Shown here: positions 21,963-29,831 of the stretch, piece after piece
Layout: every line of letters begins with the position of its first letter
How positions within the stretch are numbered: position 1 is the first letter of the stretch
NCBI GenBank assembly: GCA_023229785.1
Contig: JALNYV010000004.1
Span: forward strand, 28,593 to 92,592
From: Candidatus Dojkabacteria bacterium
GTDB taxonomy: Bacteria > Patescibacteria > Dojkabacteria > SC72
Length of the DNA stretch: 64,000 nucleotides
Reading direction: 5' to 3'
Made by a program: the position numbers and the translations under genes
The notes under the pieces: model-generated
Told to the model about the DNA's origin: nothing
Seen by the model: only the letters and a program-made list of their open reading frames with translations
Databases searched by the model: none

Positions 21963-22367
21963 ATGAATAGAGAAATCAAATTTAGAGCGTGGGATAAAGT
22001 AAGTAGCAAAATGTATTTTGTATATCAAATGTCATTCTTCTGGGATGGCGATAGAGGTGCAGATTGGAATCGGGGAGCAATAAAGCTATGTGAAGATACC
22101 GAAGATTTTAGTAAGAATAACTGGAAAGCGCCTGGAGATATAGAAATCATGCAATACACAGGTCTCAAAGACAAGAACGGTAAAGAGATTTATGAGGGGG
22201 ATATTCTAAAATGTGGAAATGTTGAAAAGTTTGAAGTGAAATGGATTGTTACTGAACACAAATGTTTCGTTCAATATGGTTATCCTGACACACACAATTT
22301 TCATTGCAGTCATTGGTGCGAAGTCATCGGCAACATCTATGAAAACCCAGAACTAATTAACCCTTAA
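21963..22367 (+). CDS. YopX-family phage protein
   Basis: 134 aa. MNREIKFRAWDKVSSKMYFV, IMQYTGLKDKNGKEIYEGDIL, VKWI and CEVIGNIYENPEL are the successive hallmarks of the YopX family (beta-rich, very common in phages). No enzymatic role is established for the family. The leader CTAATTAACTAATAAATA recurs before other genes here. Confidence 0.9.
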   Translation: MNREIKFRAWDKVSSKMYFVYQMSFFWDGDRGADWNRGAIKLCEDTEDFSKNNWKAPGDIEIMQYTGLKDKNGKEIYEGDILKCGNVEKFEVKWIVTEHKCFVQYGYPDTHNFHCSHWCEVIGNIYENPELINP

Positions 22368-22391
22368 ATCCATTTACGAAAGGATAATTAA

Positions 22392-22622
22392 ATGAAAAAG
22401 GAAATACAATTAGCTAAAGTAGGTAATAAAATTAGATTTACTTTTATGACTGCTGCTATAAGCTGTCAGTCTAGTCGACGATATACTGGAACTGGTAAAA
22501 TTATTCGCTTAGCCAAACCAAAAGAACATGATTGGGAAAAAGATTTAAAAGTATTTGTAGTGAAAGAATTTAAGAATAGATTTACTTTAGTAAGATATAA
22601 TGAGGTAATCGCAATTCTATGA
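22392..22622 (+). CDS. hypothetical protein
   Basis: 76 aa, basic and beta-rich (MKKEIQLAKVGNKIRF...RRYTGTGKIIRLAKP), with the look of a small barrel. AAAGGA site. It overlaps the next gene by 4 nt. No family recognised. Confidence 0.55.
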   Translation: MKKEIQLAKVGNKIRFTFMTAAISCQSSRRYTGTGKIIRLAKPKEHDWEKDLKVFVVKEFKNRFTLVRYNEVIAIL

Positions 22623-22828
22623 ACGAAGCAATAAAATTAGTTTATGGTAGAACAGTAGATGAATTAATAAATCCACAAAGTTATCAACCGTTGCCAAAAT
22701 GTGCTCCTGATTGTCCTATGACGCCTATTCATTGGAATATAAATGATTTCTGGTCGTTAGTCCCTTTAATATTAAGTTTGCTGTTAATTTTAGTATGGTA
22801 TATGTTTGCAACTTTACGAAAGGATTGA
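22619..22828 (+). CDS. C-terminally anchored membrane protein
   Basis: 69 aa. A soluble N-terminal part (CAPDCPM Cys pair) is followed by one hydrophobic helix (LVPLILSLLLILVWYMFA) and a basic tail. Its first 22 nt are identical to those of the next gene, a sign of duplication or recombination. Confidence 0.55.
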   Translation: MNEAIKLVYGRTVDELINPQSYQPLPKCAPDCPMTPIHWNINDFWSLVPLILSLLLILVWYMFATLRKD

Positions 22829-22829
22829 T

Positions 22830-23147
22830 ATGAACGAAGCAATAAAATTAGCAATAGAAAAAGGTGGGTATGACAAAGAACGAATGAAATATCCCATAGC
22901 TGAATATAATATGTATCTAGATGAACTAATAGCACCCTTAGACCCACTATTCTGGCAAGCATTAGGCAAGGCTTTGGGGTGGGCAGAATGTGAACCTTGG
23001 TGGAATGATGACAAACAAATGATGATATGTCCTACTTTACACATTACACCTTGTTGGTCAGTCTATGCTCTCCGCTTCTTTGAACTAACATTAACACAAG
23101 GTGATACCGAAGCCTTTTGGAAGGAATTATTACGAAAGGATGATTAA
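22830..23147 (+). CDS. conserved small phage protein
   Basis: 105 aa. MNEAIKLAIEKGGYDKER, DPLFWQALGKALGWAE and EAFWKELL form a pattern I know from many short phage proteins of unknown role. I start at 22830 behind an AAAGGA site. The first 22 nt match the preceding gene exactly. Confidence 0.65.
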   Translation: MNEAIKLAIEKGGYDKERMKYPIAEYNMYLDELIAPLDPLFWQALGKALGWAECEPWWNDDKQMMICPTLHITPCWSVYALRFFELTLTQGDTEAFWKELLRKDD

Positions 23148-23312
23148 ATGAAAGAGATGATAAAACTTGTTCGTAAAATAAAGAAAGTTAAGAAATGCAA
23201 AGACGGTAAACATAAACCAGTAGTATATGAAGTATGTAGCTTTTGTGGTAAAGGTGAAGGATTGTGTAAAAAATGTTCCGAGCCTTGTGATGATGAGGGA
23301 AATGAACTTTAA
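23148..23312 (+). CDS. zinc-binding miniprotein
   Basis: 54 aa. A basic N-terminus precedes VCSFCGKGEGLCKKCSEPC, which holds five cysteines able to bind one or two zinc ions. ACGAAAGGA site. Confidence 0.5.
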   Translation: MKEMIKLVRKIKKVKKCKDGKHKPVVYEVCSFCGKGEGLCKKCSEPCDDEGNEL

Positions 23313-23337
23313 CCCTCTCTAATTAACTAATAAATAT

Positions 23338-23511
23338 ATGAAGAGTAAGAAACTTAATTGTGAATGTGTCGCTGGCAAGAAAATCTGCAATCATTTAATT
23401 GTTATAGATTTTGATAAAGATTTAATTGAGTTTAATGTTTATAAGAAAAAGAAACTATTGGGTGGAGTAGTTGTAAAGAAGTCAGACATTAAGAAATTCT
23501 TAGGAGTATGA
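23338..23511 (+). CDS. hypothetical miniprotein
   Basis: 57 aa, starting MKSKKLNCECVAGKKICNH (three cysteines and a histidine), then beta strands and a lysine-rich end. The leader repeats TAATTAACTAATAAATAT. No family recognised. Confidence 0.45.
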   Translation: MKSKKLNCECVAGKKICNHLIVIDFDKDLIEFNVYKKKKLLGGVVVKKSDIKKFLGV

Positions 23512-23513
23512 AG

Positions 23514-23639
23514 ATGAATTGGAATCACTTATTGTTAATTGGTTACGATTTTCCTGGATTACTAATTTGGATTGGTGTTGTTGTTCTGTTTATAGTAATA
23601 AGTTATTGGTTGGGTAGAATAGGGTTTTGGGATAATTAA
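23514..23639 (+). CDS. transmembrane miniprotein
   Basis: 41 aa with one membrane helix (LLI-W-IGVVVLFIVISYWL). An ATG at 23508 overlapping the previous stop is an alternative start. Confidence 0.4.
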   Translation: MNWNHLLLIGYDFPGLLIWIGVVVLFIVISYWLGRIGFWDN

Positions 23640-23664
23640 GAATTAAGAAATTTATGAGGGAAGT

Positions 23665-23814
23665 ATGACAGATATTGAAATAATTTTAGCAGTCGCTTGT
23701 GCATTTAGTCTTACTATCAATGTAGTGATTTTACGCATACTAATCAAAGATGAACAAGAAAAGATAAAGAGAATAAGGGAATGGTTGGATAACAACCCCC
23801 ACCAAGAGGAGTAA
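23665..23814 (+). CDS. transmembrane miniprotein
   Basis: 49 aa: an N-terminal hydrophobic helix (IIILAVACAFSLTINVVILR-like, with charged flanks) and a charged tail EKIKRIREWLDNN. GAGGGAAG precedes the ATG. Confidence 0.45.
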   Translation: MTDIEIILAVACAFSLTINVVILRILIKDEQEKIKRIREWLDNNPHQEE

Positions 23815-23819
23815 ATAAT

Positions 23820-23924
23820 ATGACAGAAGAAGATAAATATTTCGTATTACTTGTTAGCACTTTATTAGGTGGTGGTGTATTGTGTGTTGTATTGTTTGTT
23901 ATTTTTTTGTAAGTTTAATTAACT
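23820..23924 (+). CDS. transmembrane miniprotein
   Basis: About 34 aa, MTEEDKYFVLLVSTLLGGG and a hydrophobic end. The exact stop position is uncertain by a few bases. GAGGAG in the previous gene's end serves as ribosome site. Confidence 0.35.
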
Positions 23925-23933
23925 AATAAATAT

Positions 23934-24023
23934 ATGAAAGAAACAGATAAAGCATTTTGGATAGGATCATTTTGGGGAATAATTGGTGGTATGATTGCAG
24001 CCGCAGTAATTTTAGCCAGGTAA
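23934..24023 (+). CDS. transmembrane miniprotein
   Basis: 29 aa, MKETDKAFWIGSFWGIIGG followed by a small hydrophobic helix. Same repeated leader (TAATTAACTAATAAATAT) as at 23317. Confidence 0.35.
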   Translation: MKETDKAFWIGSFWGIIGGMIAAAVILAR

Positions 24024-24041
24024 TTAACTAAAGGAGTAAAT

Positions 24042-24347
24042 ATGAAAACTTATAATATAACAATAGTTCTATGTGTTTTAATTTTAATAGGTTTAACTGG
24101 TTTGGTTGGTTTTAGTTATAAATTGGGTTTTAATTCAGCATTGGATAAAGCGACAATAGAGATAGAAGAATTTACAGAGGATATTGCCACAAAAACAGAT
24201 ATTGATAAGATGCTTGATGCTAATTACTTAGAAGGAGTAAAAGATGGAGTTCATTGTGTGGATGTAGAAATGATTCAAAAAAAGCCAGTTTATGCTGATG
24301 AACGATGTGTTAAGTCAAGGGATAGAATCTTAAAAATGGAGGAATAA
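24042..24347 (+). CDS. membrane-anchored protein
   Basis: 101 aa. One N-terminal membrane helix (ITIVLCVLILIGLTGLVGF) and a charged helical outside or cytoplasmic part ending CVKSRDRILKMEE; two cysteines. AAAGGAG site. It might be a spanin-like or i-spanin-type protein (TM plus coiled helix), but it is not next to lysis genes. Confidence 0.5.
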   Translation: MKTYNITIVLCVLILIGLTGLVGFSYKLGFNSALDKATIEIEEFTEDIATKTDIDKMLDANYLEGVKDGVHCVDVEMIQKKPVYADERCVKSRDRILKMEE

Positions 24348-24351
24348 TCTA

Positions 24352-24555
24352 ATGAATTGTCCATATTGTCCAACAAAAGCCTCAACATCAGCCGCTTGTG
24401 GTTGTGTGTGTCACGGAACGGGATTAACACAGGGTCATTATATTCCATCGAAAGAAAAAGATTGTGATTGTTCTGGCCCATACACCTGTAAATTACACGA
24501 AGGTTCGTTTGACTACTGTGATAACTTGAATTGTAAATGTCATAAAAAGGATTAA
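24352..24555 (+). CDS. cysteine-rich protein
   Basis: 67 aa with about 12 cysteines in CPYCP, ACGCVCHGTG, DCDCSGPYTC and NCKCHKK groups; some resemble DnaJ-type knuckles (CxCxGxG). Likely binds two or more zinc ions. Confidence 0.55.
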   Translation: MNCPYCPTKASTSAACGCVCHGTGLTQGHYIPSKEKDCDCSGPYTCKLHEGSFDYCDNLNCKCHKKD

Positions 24556-24603
24556 TTAAAAGAATAAATAATTAAACAGGGCGATGACCTACATCAAAAT
24601 AAT

Positions 24604-24786
24604 ATGTTTGATAAAACTATTCACGAAGCACCTATCCCAGTGCTTAAGCCAGGAGAAGCAATGCCATGTCCCAAATGTAAGGGGACGGGGAAAAATCAAG
24701 AGTATCGTCAATATCCAATGAGTCTGAAATGTGATGTTTGTGATGGAAAGAAGTTTATTAAATTTCCTGAAAATGAAAAACTTTAA
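24604..24786 (+). CDS. DnaJ-type zinc-finger miniprotein
   Basis: 60 aa. CPKCKGTGK and CDVCDGKKF reproduce the CxxCxGxG pair of the DnaJ central domain without a J domain. Its end overlaps the next gene by 14 nt. Confidence 0.6.
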   Translation: MFDKTIHEAPIPVLKPGEAMPCPKCKGTGKNQEYRQYPMSLKCDVCDGKKFIKFPENEKL

Positions 24787-24961
24787 ATTTGTAAAGCCAA
24801 GAACCCAAATAATACATTTTGTTGGTGGTGTAAAAAGAACCATTAGTGATATAATTGCGGTTAAAGAAAATGAAATGGTACATTTAACTACCCTTAGTGG
24901 TACTGAATGGATAATTAATAAAAATAATGTTTTAATGGTAGAAGTAATTAAGGATAAATAA
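24773..24961 (+). CDS. hypothetical miniprotein
   Basis: 62 aa, starting MKNFKFVKPRTQIIHF; strand-rich, with ISDIIAVKENEMVHLTT, like a small barrel. It ends 1 nt before metK. Confidence 0.5.
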   Translation: MKNFKFVKPRTQIIHFVGGVKRTISDIIAVKENEMVHLTTLSGTEWIINKNNVLMVEVIKDK

Positions 24962-24962
24962 T

Positions 24963-25925
24963 ATGATAAGAACAAGCGAAAGTGTTAGTCCTCTCCATCC
25001 TGATAAGATTTGTGATCGCATAAGCGATGCAATCTTAGATGAATGTCTTAGGCAAGATTCTGATAGTAGGGTAGCCGTCGAGACTATGGGAGGGCATGGT
25101 ATAATTACTATCACGGGTGAGTTAACAACTGATGCTTATGTGGATGTTAGAGAAATTGTAAAAGGTATAGTCGGAGATAAGTATGGCGTACAAGTCAACA
25201 TAGTAAAACAAAGTCCTGACATAGCAAGGGGCGTGGATACAGGCGGTGCTGGTGATCAAGGGATTATGGTAGGATACGCGACAAATGAAACTCCAGAACT
25301 GATTCCATTAGAAGAAAAGTTATCACGAAGTCTTTGTCAGTTTATTTATGAAAAGCATCCGTTTGATGGTAAGACACAAGTGACTTTGGAAGACGGATTT
25401 ATAAAATCAATCGTGGCAAGTTTTCAGAATGTAACTCAAAAAGATTTGAAGGATGAAGTATTGGCATGGTTGCATTTAATAAAAAAACCTCAAGATGGTA
25501 TTGATATTTATTGCAATCCAGCAGGCGATTGGAATATTGGTGGTTTTGAAGCTGATACAGGACTGACTGGCCGTAAACTTATGGTGGACAACTATGGTCC
25601 TCGTGTGCCTATTGGCGGTGGTTGCTTCTCTGGCAAAGATCCAAGCAAGGTAGACAGAAGCGCAGCATATATGGCACGACGAATTGCTGTGGATATACTA
25701 AGGCTTAGAAATGCCAAAGAAGTATTTGTAACACTTAGTTACGCGATAGGGAAAGTCGAACCTCTACAGGCAACAATGATTGTGGATGGAGTGGAGGAAC
25801 CTATACCGAATACGTATCCGCTTACACCAAATGGTATTATCAAGTACTTGCAACTACGGGTCCCACAGTTCGAGGCGACCGCAAAATTTGGTCACTTCGG
25901 TAATGGGTTCCCCTGGGAAGCTTAA
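24963..25925 (+). CDS. metK: S-adenosylmethionine synthetase
   Basis: 320 aa. HPDK near the start, GAGDQG (residue about 97), VRGG-type region replaced by PRVPIGGGCFSGKDPSKVDRSA, and KFGHFGNGFPWEA at the end are diagnostic. It makes SAM from methionine and ATP. Shorter than the host enzyme (about 385 aa) through compact loops. Immediately downstream an HNH endonuclease gene ends with the same NxFPWEA codons, so metK has been capped by a mobile insertion. Works with the adenosylhomocysteinase at 27455 and several methyltransferases. Confidence 0.93.
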   Translation: MIRTSESVSPLHPDKICDRISDAILDECLRQDSDSRVAVETMGGHGIITITGELTTDAYVDVREIVKGIVGDKYGVQVNIVKQSPDIARGVDTGGAGDQGIMVGYATNETPELIPLEEKLSRSLCQFIYEKHPFDGKTQVTLEDGFIKSIVASFQNVTQKDLKDEVLAWLHLIKKPQDGIDIYCNPAGDWNIGGFEADTGLTGRKLMVDNYGPRVPIGGGCFSGKDPSKVDRSAAYMARRIAVDILRLRNAKEVFVTLSYAIGKVEPLQATMIVDGVEEPIPNTYPLTPNGIIKYLQLRVPQFEATAKFGHFGNGFPWEA

Positions 25926-25927
25926 AT

Positions 25928-26506
25928 ATGAAAACAGGAACATATAAACATTCAGATGAGGTAAGAAGAAAAATAAGCGAGAACAAACGAGGTGTTAAAC
26001 CTCCTCCTTTCTCCAAGGAACATCGTCTTAAATTAAGCCAAGCACTTAAAGGTAAACTCCTTACTGAGGAACACAAGAGGAAGTTAAGTGAAGCCCATAA
26101 GGGGAAGGTTCATTCGGAAGAGCATAGAAAAAATAATAGTAAGGCACGAACAGGTAAAAAATTAGCTCCTTTCTCAGAAGAACATAGACGGAAAATTGGT
26201 GAGGCCCAACGAGGGGAGAAGGGTAACAACTGGAAGGGTGGAATAACTCCGATAAACCAAAATATCAGAAATTCTTTTGAATATAAATTATGGCGTAGGG
26301 CCGTATTCGAGCGGGACAAATATACTTGTGTTTGGTGCGGAGATGATTCAGGAGGCAATTTAGAAGCTGACCATATCAAACCCTTCGCCTACTTCCCTGA
26401 ACTTCGGTTTGCGATTGATAATGGGCGAACATTATGTAAACGCTGTCATAAGACTACGGATAGTTATTTAAAACAATTAAGGAATAATTTTCCTTGGGAG
26501 GCATAA
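25928..26506 (+). CDS. NUMOD3-HNH homing endonuclease ending in a metK-like tail
   Basis: 192 aa. Repeated NUMOD3 motifs (SDEVRRKISENKRG, SKEHRLKLSQALKG, EEHKRKLSEAHKG, SEEHRRKIGEAQRG) cover residues 10-105, then an HNH domain: CVWCGDDSGGNLEADHIKP and LCKRCHKTTDSYL. The last seven residues NNFPWEA repeat the end of MetK (NGFPWEA) with different third bases. It starts 2 nt after metK, and its stop overlaps the start of the next gene. It is a free-standing mobile endonuclease targeted at the end of metK. Confidence 0.92.
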   Translation: MKTGTYKHSDEVRRKISENKRGVKPPPFSKEHRLKLSQALKGKLLTEEHKRKLSEAHKGKVHSEEHRKNNSKARTGKKLAPFSEEHRRKIGEAQRGEKGNNWKGGITPINQNIRNSFEYKLWRRAVFERDKYTCVWCGDDSGGNLEADHIKPFAYFPELRFAIDNGRTLCKRCHKTTDSYLKQLRNNFPWEA

Positions 26507-26874
26507 TGAATTACGAACTTGCTGAACAGTTAAAAGATGCGGGATTCCCACAAAGGAAAGAATGGGATGAAGGATATTTTTATTGTAAATGTTGTCGAAA
26601 ATTACATTTATTTAAAAATGATCCAGATGAATCTAATTTTGTTGGTAATGATTATTTACATAGATGGAAAGACTACTCAGACAATTGGATAACTTGTCCG
26701 TCATTGGAAGAATTGATAACTGCATGTGGAGATGAGGAATTTTCAATTGGTATATCTAAATATGCTATTGGGATTATTGTTCCGAATCGACCAGATATTG
26801 ATATTGGTATTCAGACTAATCTTATTCAAGCAGTAGCTAAACTTTGGTTGGAATTAAATAAAAAACATGAATAA
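26506..26874 (+). CDS. conserved phage protein (LIEACGD-type)
   Basis: 122 aa. MNYELAEQLKDAGFPQ, CPSLEELITACGD and AVAKLWLELNKK are hallmarks of a common phage protein of unknown role; a YCKCCRK cluster may bind zinc. I start at the ATG at 26506 behind GGGAGG, which lies inside the end of the endonuclease gene. Confidence 0.7.
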   Translation: MNYELAEQLKDAGFPQRKEWDEGYFYCKCCRKLHLFKNDPDESNFVGNDYLHRWKDYSDNWITCPSLEELITACGDEEFSIGISKYAIGIIVPNRPDIDIGIQTNLIQAVAKLWLELNKKHE

Positions 26875-27229
26875 TATAATTAAACTTTATCCAGAACGAT
26901 CATCTTTCTATTTTGAGGTTGTTGTATTTAAGACCAAGAATGAAATGTTGCAGCGAATTAGGAAAGATGGAGGGACAACAGCAAATGATACTGAGGCATA
27001 TTGTCTGTATTCGAAACGATTGAAACGATTGGGTAAGATTTATTTTTATCAAGGAGCTACTGAAGCTGATACTGTCGCTCACGAAATGATTCATGCCGTT
27101 TCTGGATATATGGACTACATAGGAGTGCATATATTGGAATTGTCTCTGAGCAAAGCCTCAGAAGCAGAAGAAAGGTTTTGTAGGGCAGTAGATGGTTTAA
27201 TTAAACAATTTTATAAGAAAGTTAAATAA
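26867..27229 (+). CDS. HExxH zinc-peptidase-like protein
   Basis: 120 aa. DTVAHEMIHAVSGYM contains an HExxH motif; SEAEERFCRAVDG downstream could supply the third ligand. It overlaps the previous gene by 8 nt. It resembles small zincin-like phage proteins (SprT/ImmA-type size) but lacks an HTH. Confidence 0.65.
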   Translation: MNNIIKLYPERSSFYFEVVVFKTKNEMLQRIRKDGGTTANDTEAYCLYSKRLKRLGKIYFYQGATEADTVAHEMIHAVSGYMDYIGVHILELSLSKASEAEERFCRAVDGLIKQFYKKVK

Positions 27230-27230
27230 T

Positions 27231-27422
27231 ATGAAATGTCCAAAAAAAATTTGGTTTTTTGAATGCTCATGTCCTAATCATGCAAATCCTAACGAATCAC
27301 GTATGCATGGTAGGTGTAATAATTGTGGTCATGAAGTAGAAGGCGATCCATATTTTAGTAAAGAAACTCAAGAATTTGTACAAAAATTAATTAGAGGAAA
27401 TGGAGATCCGACTAAGGGTTAA
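27231..27422 (+). CDS. zinc-ribbon miniprotein
   Basis: 63 aa with FECSCPNHANP and RCNNCGHEVEGD, a typical two-knuckle ribbon, and a C-terminal helix. It follows the previous gene by 1 nt. Confidence 0.55.
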   Translation: MKCPKKIWFFECSCPNHANPNESRMHGRCNNCGHEVEGDPYFSKETQEFVQKLIRGNGDPTKG

Positions 27423-27454
27423 ATCATTTATATAAAAAGAATTAATTAATAATT

Positions 27455-28618
27455 ATGAATGGACGAAAAAGAATTGATGAAGCTTATAGCCAAATGCCAG
27501 TTCTAAGCGCTATAAAGGCAGATTTTGAGCGTAGGAAGCCTTTAAAAGGCATAAGAGTTGGGGCATGTCTTCATTTGACCGTGCAAACCGCTGTGCTCTT
27601 GGAAACATTAGCCGCTGGGGGTGCTGAGGTAGAAGCATGCGCATCCAATCCTCTATCAACGCAAGACGATATTGTGGAAGCTTTGAATCAGGAAGGAATG
27701 CTTGTTTTTGGAGAGCATGGGGAAAATCAAGTAAAATATGAAGAAGATTTGTTGTCAGTGGCAATGTCTTTTCCACAGATTGTGATTGACGATGGTGGTG
27801 ATCTTACTGGTATGATTCATAAAGTTATTAAGAAAGAAGAAAAGTTTCCTTTTGGCGGTCTTGAAGAAACCACGACTGGGGTTAGCGTGATAAGGAAAAT
27901 GGAAAAAGAAGGAAAGTTAAAATATCCTATAATCGCGGTTAATGACACACGGGTTAAAAATTTATTTGACAACCATTTTGGAACAGGACAATCAACAATT
28001 GATGGAATTTTAAGAGCAACGAATGTATTGTTGGCAGGGAAGACGATGGTGATTGCGGGATTTGGGCATTGTGGCTCTGGTCTGGCTGATCGAGCAAGGG
28101 GAATGGGGTGTAATGTAATTATAACCGAGATTGATCCAGTGAAAGCTCTGCAAGCTCACATGAGCGGATTTATGGTAATGCCAATGTCAGAGGCGGCAAA
28201 GGTGGGAGATATCTTCGTAACAGTGACAGGGAATAGGGATGTTATCGTGGATTGGCATATGGAAGACATGAAACCAAGCGTAATTTTGGCTAATTCTGGT
28301 CATTTTGATGTAGAAATAGATGTAGGAGCAGCAAAAGCAAGAAATTTGAATATTTTAGGGGAAGGAAGATTAGTAAACCTTGCATGCGCAGAAGGGCATC
28401 CAAGCGAGGTAATGGACATGAGCTTTTCAGCTCAGGCTTTGTGTGCTGAGTACCTGATAAATAATGTATTGAGTGTGAATAATGTATCAAAGTTAAAGTT
28501 AGGAGTGCTTGAAGTGCCTAAAGAGATAGATCAGAGGGTTGCAGAGTTAAAGTTGGAAGCATTTGAAATAACAATTGATAAATTAACAGATGTACAAAAG
28601 GAATATCTAGGTCTATGA
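27455..28618 (+). CDS. ahcY: adenosylhomocysteinase
   Basis: 387 aa. LHLTVQTAVLLETL, CASNPLSTQDDIV, IDDGGDLTG, GLEETTTGV, and the NAD-binding VIAGFGHCGSGLADRARG (about residue 200) with ITEIDPVKAL follow the AhcY order; NSGHFDVEID and RLVNLACAEGHPSEVMD close the core. It hydrolyses SAH to adenosine and homocysteine, relieving product inhibition of methyltransferases. Slightly shorter than bacterial forms (about 430-470 aa). Its 3' end overlaps the kinase gene by 4 nt. Confidence 0.92.
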   Translation: MNGRKRIDEAYSQMPVLSAIKADFERRKPLKGIRVGACLHLTVQTAVLLETLAAGGAEVEACASNPLSTQDDIVEALNQEGMLVFGEHGENQVKYEEDLLSVAMSFPQIVIDDGGDLTGMIHKVIKKEEKFPFGGLEETTTGVSVIRKMEKEGKLKYPIIAVNDTRVKNLFDNHFGTGQSTIDGILRATNVLLAGKTMVIAGFGHCGSGLADRARGMGCNVIITEIDPVKALQAHMSGFMVMPMSEAAKVGDIFVTVTGNRDVIVDWHMEDMKPSVILANSGHFDVEIDVGAAKARNLNILGEGRLVNLACAEGHPSEVMDMSFSAQALCAEYLINNVLSVNNVSKLKLGVLEVPKEIDQRVAELKLEAFEITIDKLTDVQKEYLGL

Positions 28619-29148
28619 GAATTTTAATAATCGGAGCTCAAGGAACAGGAAAAACTACATTGGCTAATGATATTGTGTCGGCTAACCCAGAGTTAAAACT
28701 GCTCCCAGAGGTGGCAAGGATGGCACTTGCCGCAGGATTTAAACTGGATAAAAGCGCGGACTTTGAAACGGAATTATGGATTGCCCTAACTCAGATTGGA
28801 ATGGAAGATAAAGCAGGGGATAATTGGGTGGCAGACAGGGGACTGGTAGATCTCTTGGCTTATGTGATAAATCTGTTTCCAGAAGACGAACATTTGATGA
28901 ATATAATCCAGAGAATGTTGGAAAAGCGCCTAAAGACTTACGATTTGGTGATCTATCTACCAACAGGGGAATTTCCATTGGTAGAAGATGGGGTAAGGCT
29001 TATTGATTATGATTTTCAGGAATCCATTGACTTGGCAATAAGGCAGATAATTGACAGATATGGGATAAGTGTGGTGAAAATAACAGGAAAGCCAAAGGAA
29101 AGGCTATCATTAGCGATTTTTGCAATTAAAACAATTAATAAGGAATAA
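28615..29148 (+). CDS. P-loop kinase (AAA_28/NadR-like)
   Basis: 177 aa. MRILIIGAQGTGKTTLA is a clean Walker A; LLPEVARM and VADRGLVDLLAY match NadR/Ttd14-like kinases that phosphorylate small ligands or nucleotides. LVIYLPTGEFPLVEDGVR resembles the segment contacting substrate. Overlaps ahcY by 4 nt and precedes a DUF1599 gene, so a nucleotide or modified-base substrate is plausible but not shown. Confidence 0.78.
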   Translation: MRILIIGAQGTGKTTLANDIVSANPELKLLPEVARMALAAGFKLDKSADFETELWIALTQIGMEDKAGDNWVADRGLVDLLAYVINLFPEDEHLMNIIQRMLEKRLKTYDLVIYLPTGEFPLVEDGVRLIDYDFQESIDLAIRQIIDRYGISVVKITGKPKERLSLAIFAIKTINKE

Positions 29149-29155
29149 TAATTTT

Positions 29156-29518
29156 ATGCTACAAAAGCAATATTTGGAGAAGTTTAGAGAAAGACTAGAG
29201 GAGGCATATAAGCTGACGAGGGCAAAGAACTCTGATTATGCAAAGGAAGCAGACGCTTTTGCTAATTTCACCCAAGCAGAAAAATTGGGGGTTTGTACGA
29301 CAGAACAGGGGATATTAGTACGGATGAGCGATAAACTGCAGAGAGCTGTAAATCTGCTATCTAAGGGTCCAGACGTCAAATCTGAGTCAATGAACGATAC
29401 ATTGATGGATTTAGCGGTATACGCGCTAATTCTGAGCATATACGTGGAATGGAAAGGGCAACAGATAAATAATCCAGAAGTGATGGTAGCCACGTTTAAA
29501 AGAGCATTAAGTAAATAA
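29156..29518 (+). CDS. DUF1599 (nucleotide-modification-associated) protein
   Basis: 120 aa. AKNSDYAKEADAFANF, GILVRMSDKLQRAVNLL and SESMNDTLMDLAVYALI are the successive DUF1599 motifs, an all-helical MazG-like domain that comparative genomics has linked to nucleotide or DNA modification. I start at the ATG at 29156. It could act on modified nucleotides together with the kinase upstream. Confidence 0.8.
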   Translation: MLQKQYLEKFRERLEEAYKLTRAKNSDYAKEADAFANFTQAEKLGVCTTEQGILVRMSDKLQRAVNLLSKGPDVKSESMNDTLMDLAVYALILSIYVEWKGQQINNPEVMVATFKRALSK

Positions 29519-29526
29519 AACTAGGT

Positions 29527-29757
29527 ATGAACATAATTAAAAGAATTTATGAGGTAGCTAAGATGGCAATAACTGGGGAAAAGGAAGTGATAAAGGTGAG
29601 CATGAATTTTAGAACAGGGAAGATGGTGACAGAGGTTAAGATTATAGGGTTATTAAGAGAAAGTAAGGAGACAGCAGAAACATTCTGTGATGCAATGGAT
29701 CAGATGATAGAGAATCTAAGGTATGAGTGTGGAGTCTCTAAGAGGACAGATAAATGA
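29527..29757 (+). CDS. hypothetical protein
   Basis: 76 aa: MNIIKRIYEVAKMAITGEK, a beta-hairpin region and a C-terminal helix DAMDQMIENLRYEC. No family recognised. Confidence 0.5.
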   Translation: MNIIKRIYEVAKMAITGEKEVIKVSMNFRTGKMVTEVKIIGLLRESKETAETFCDAMDQMIENLRYECGVSKRTDK

Positions 29758-29831
29758 TTACAACAAAGCGTCCCCAATTTGTCAAGTGACGAATTCTAAG
29801 ATGATTAAGGATAAGAAAGGAAAAAGTTTAT

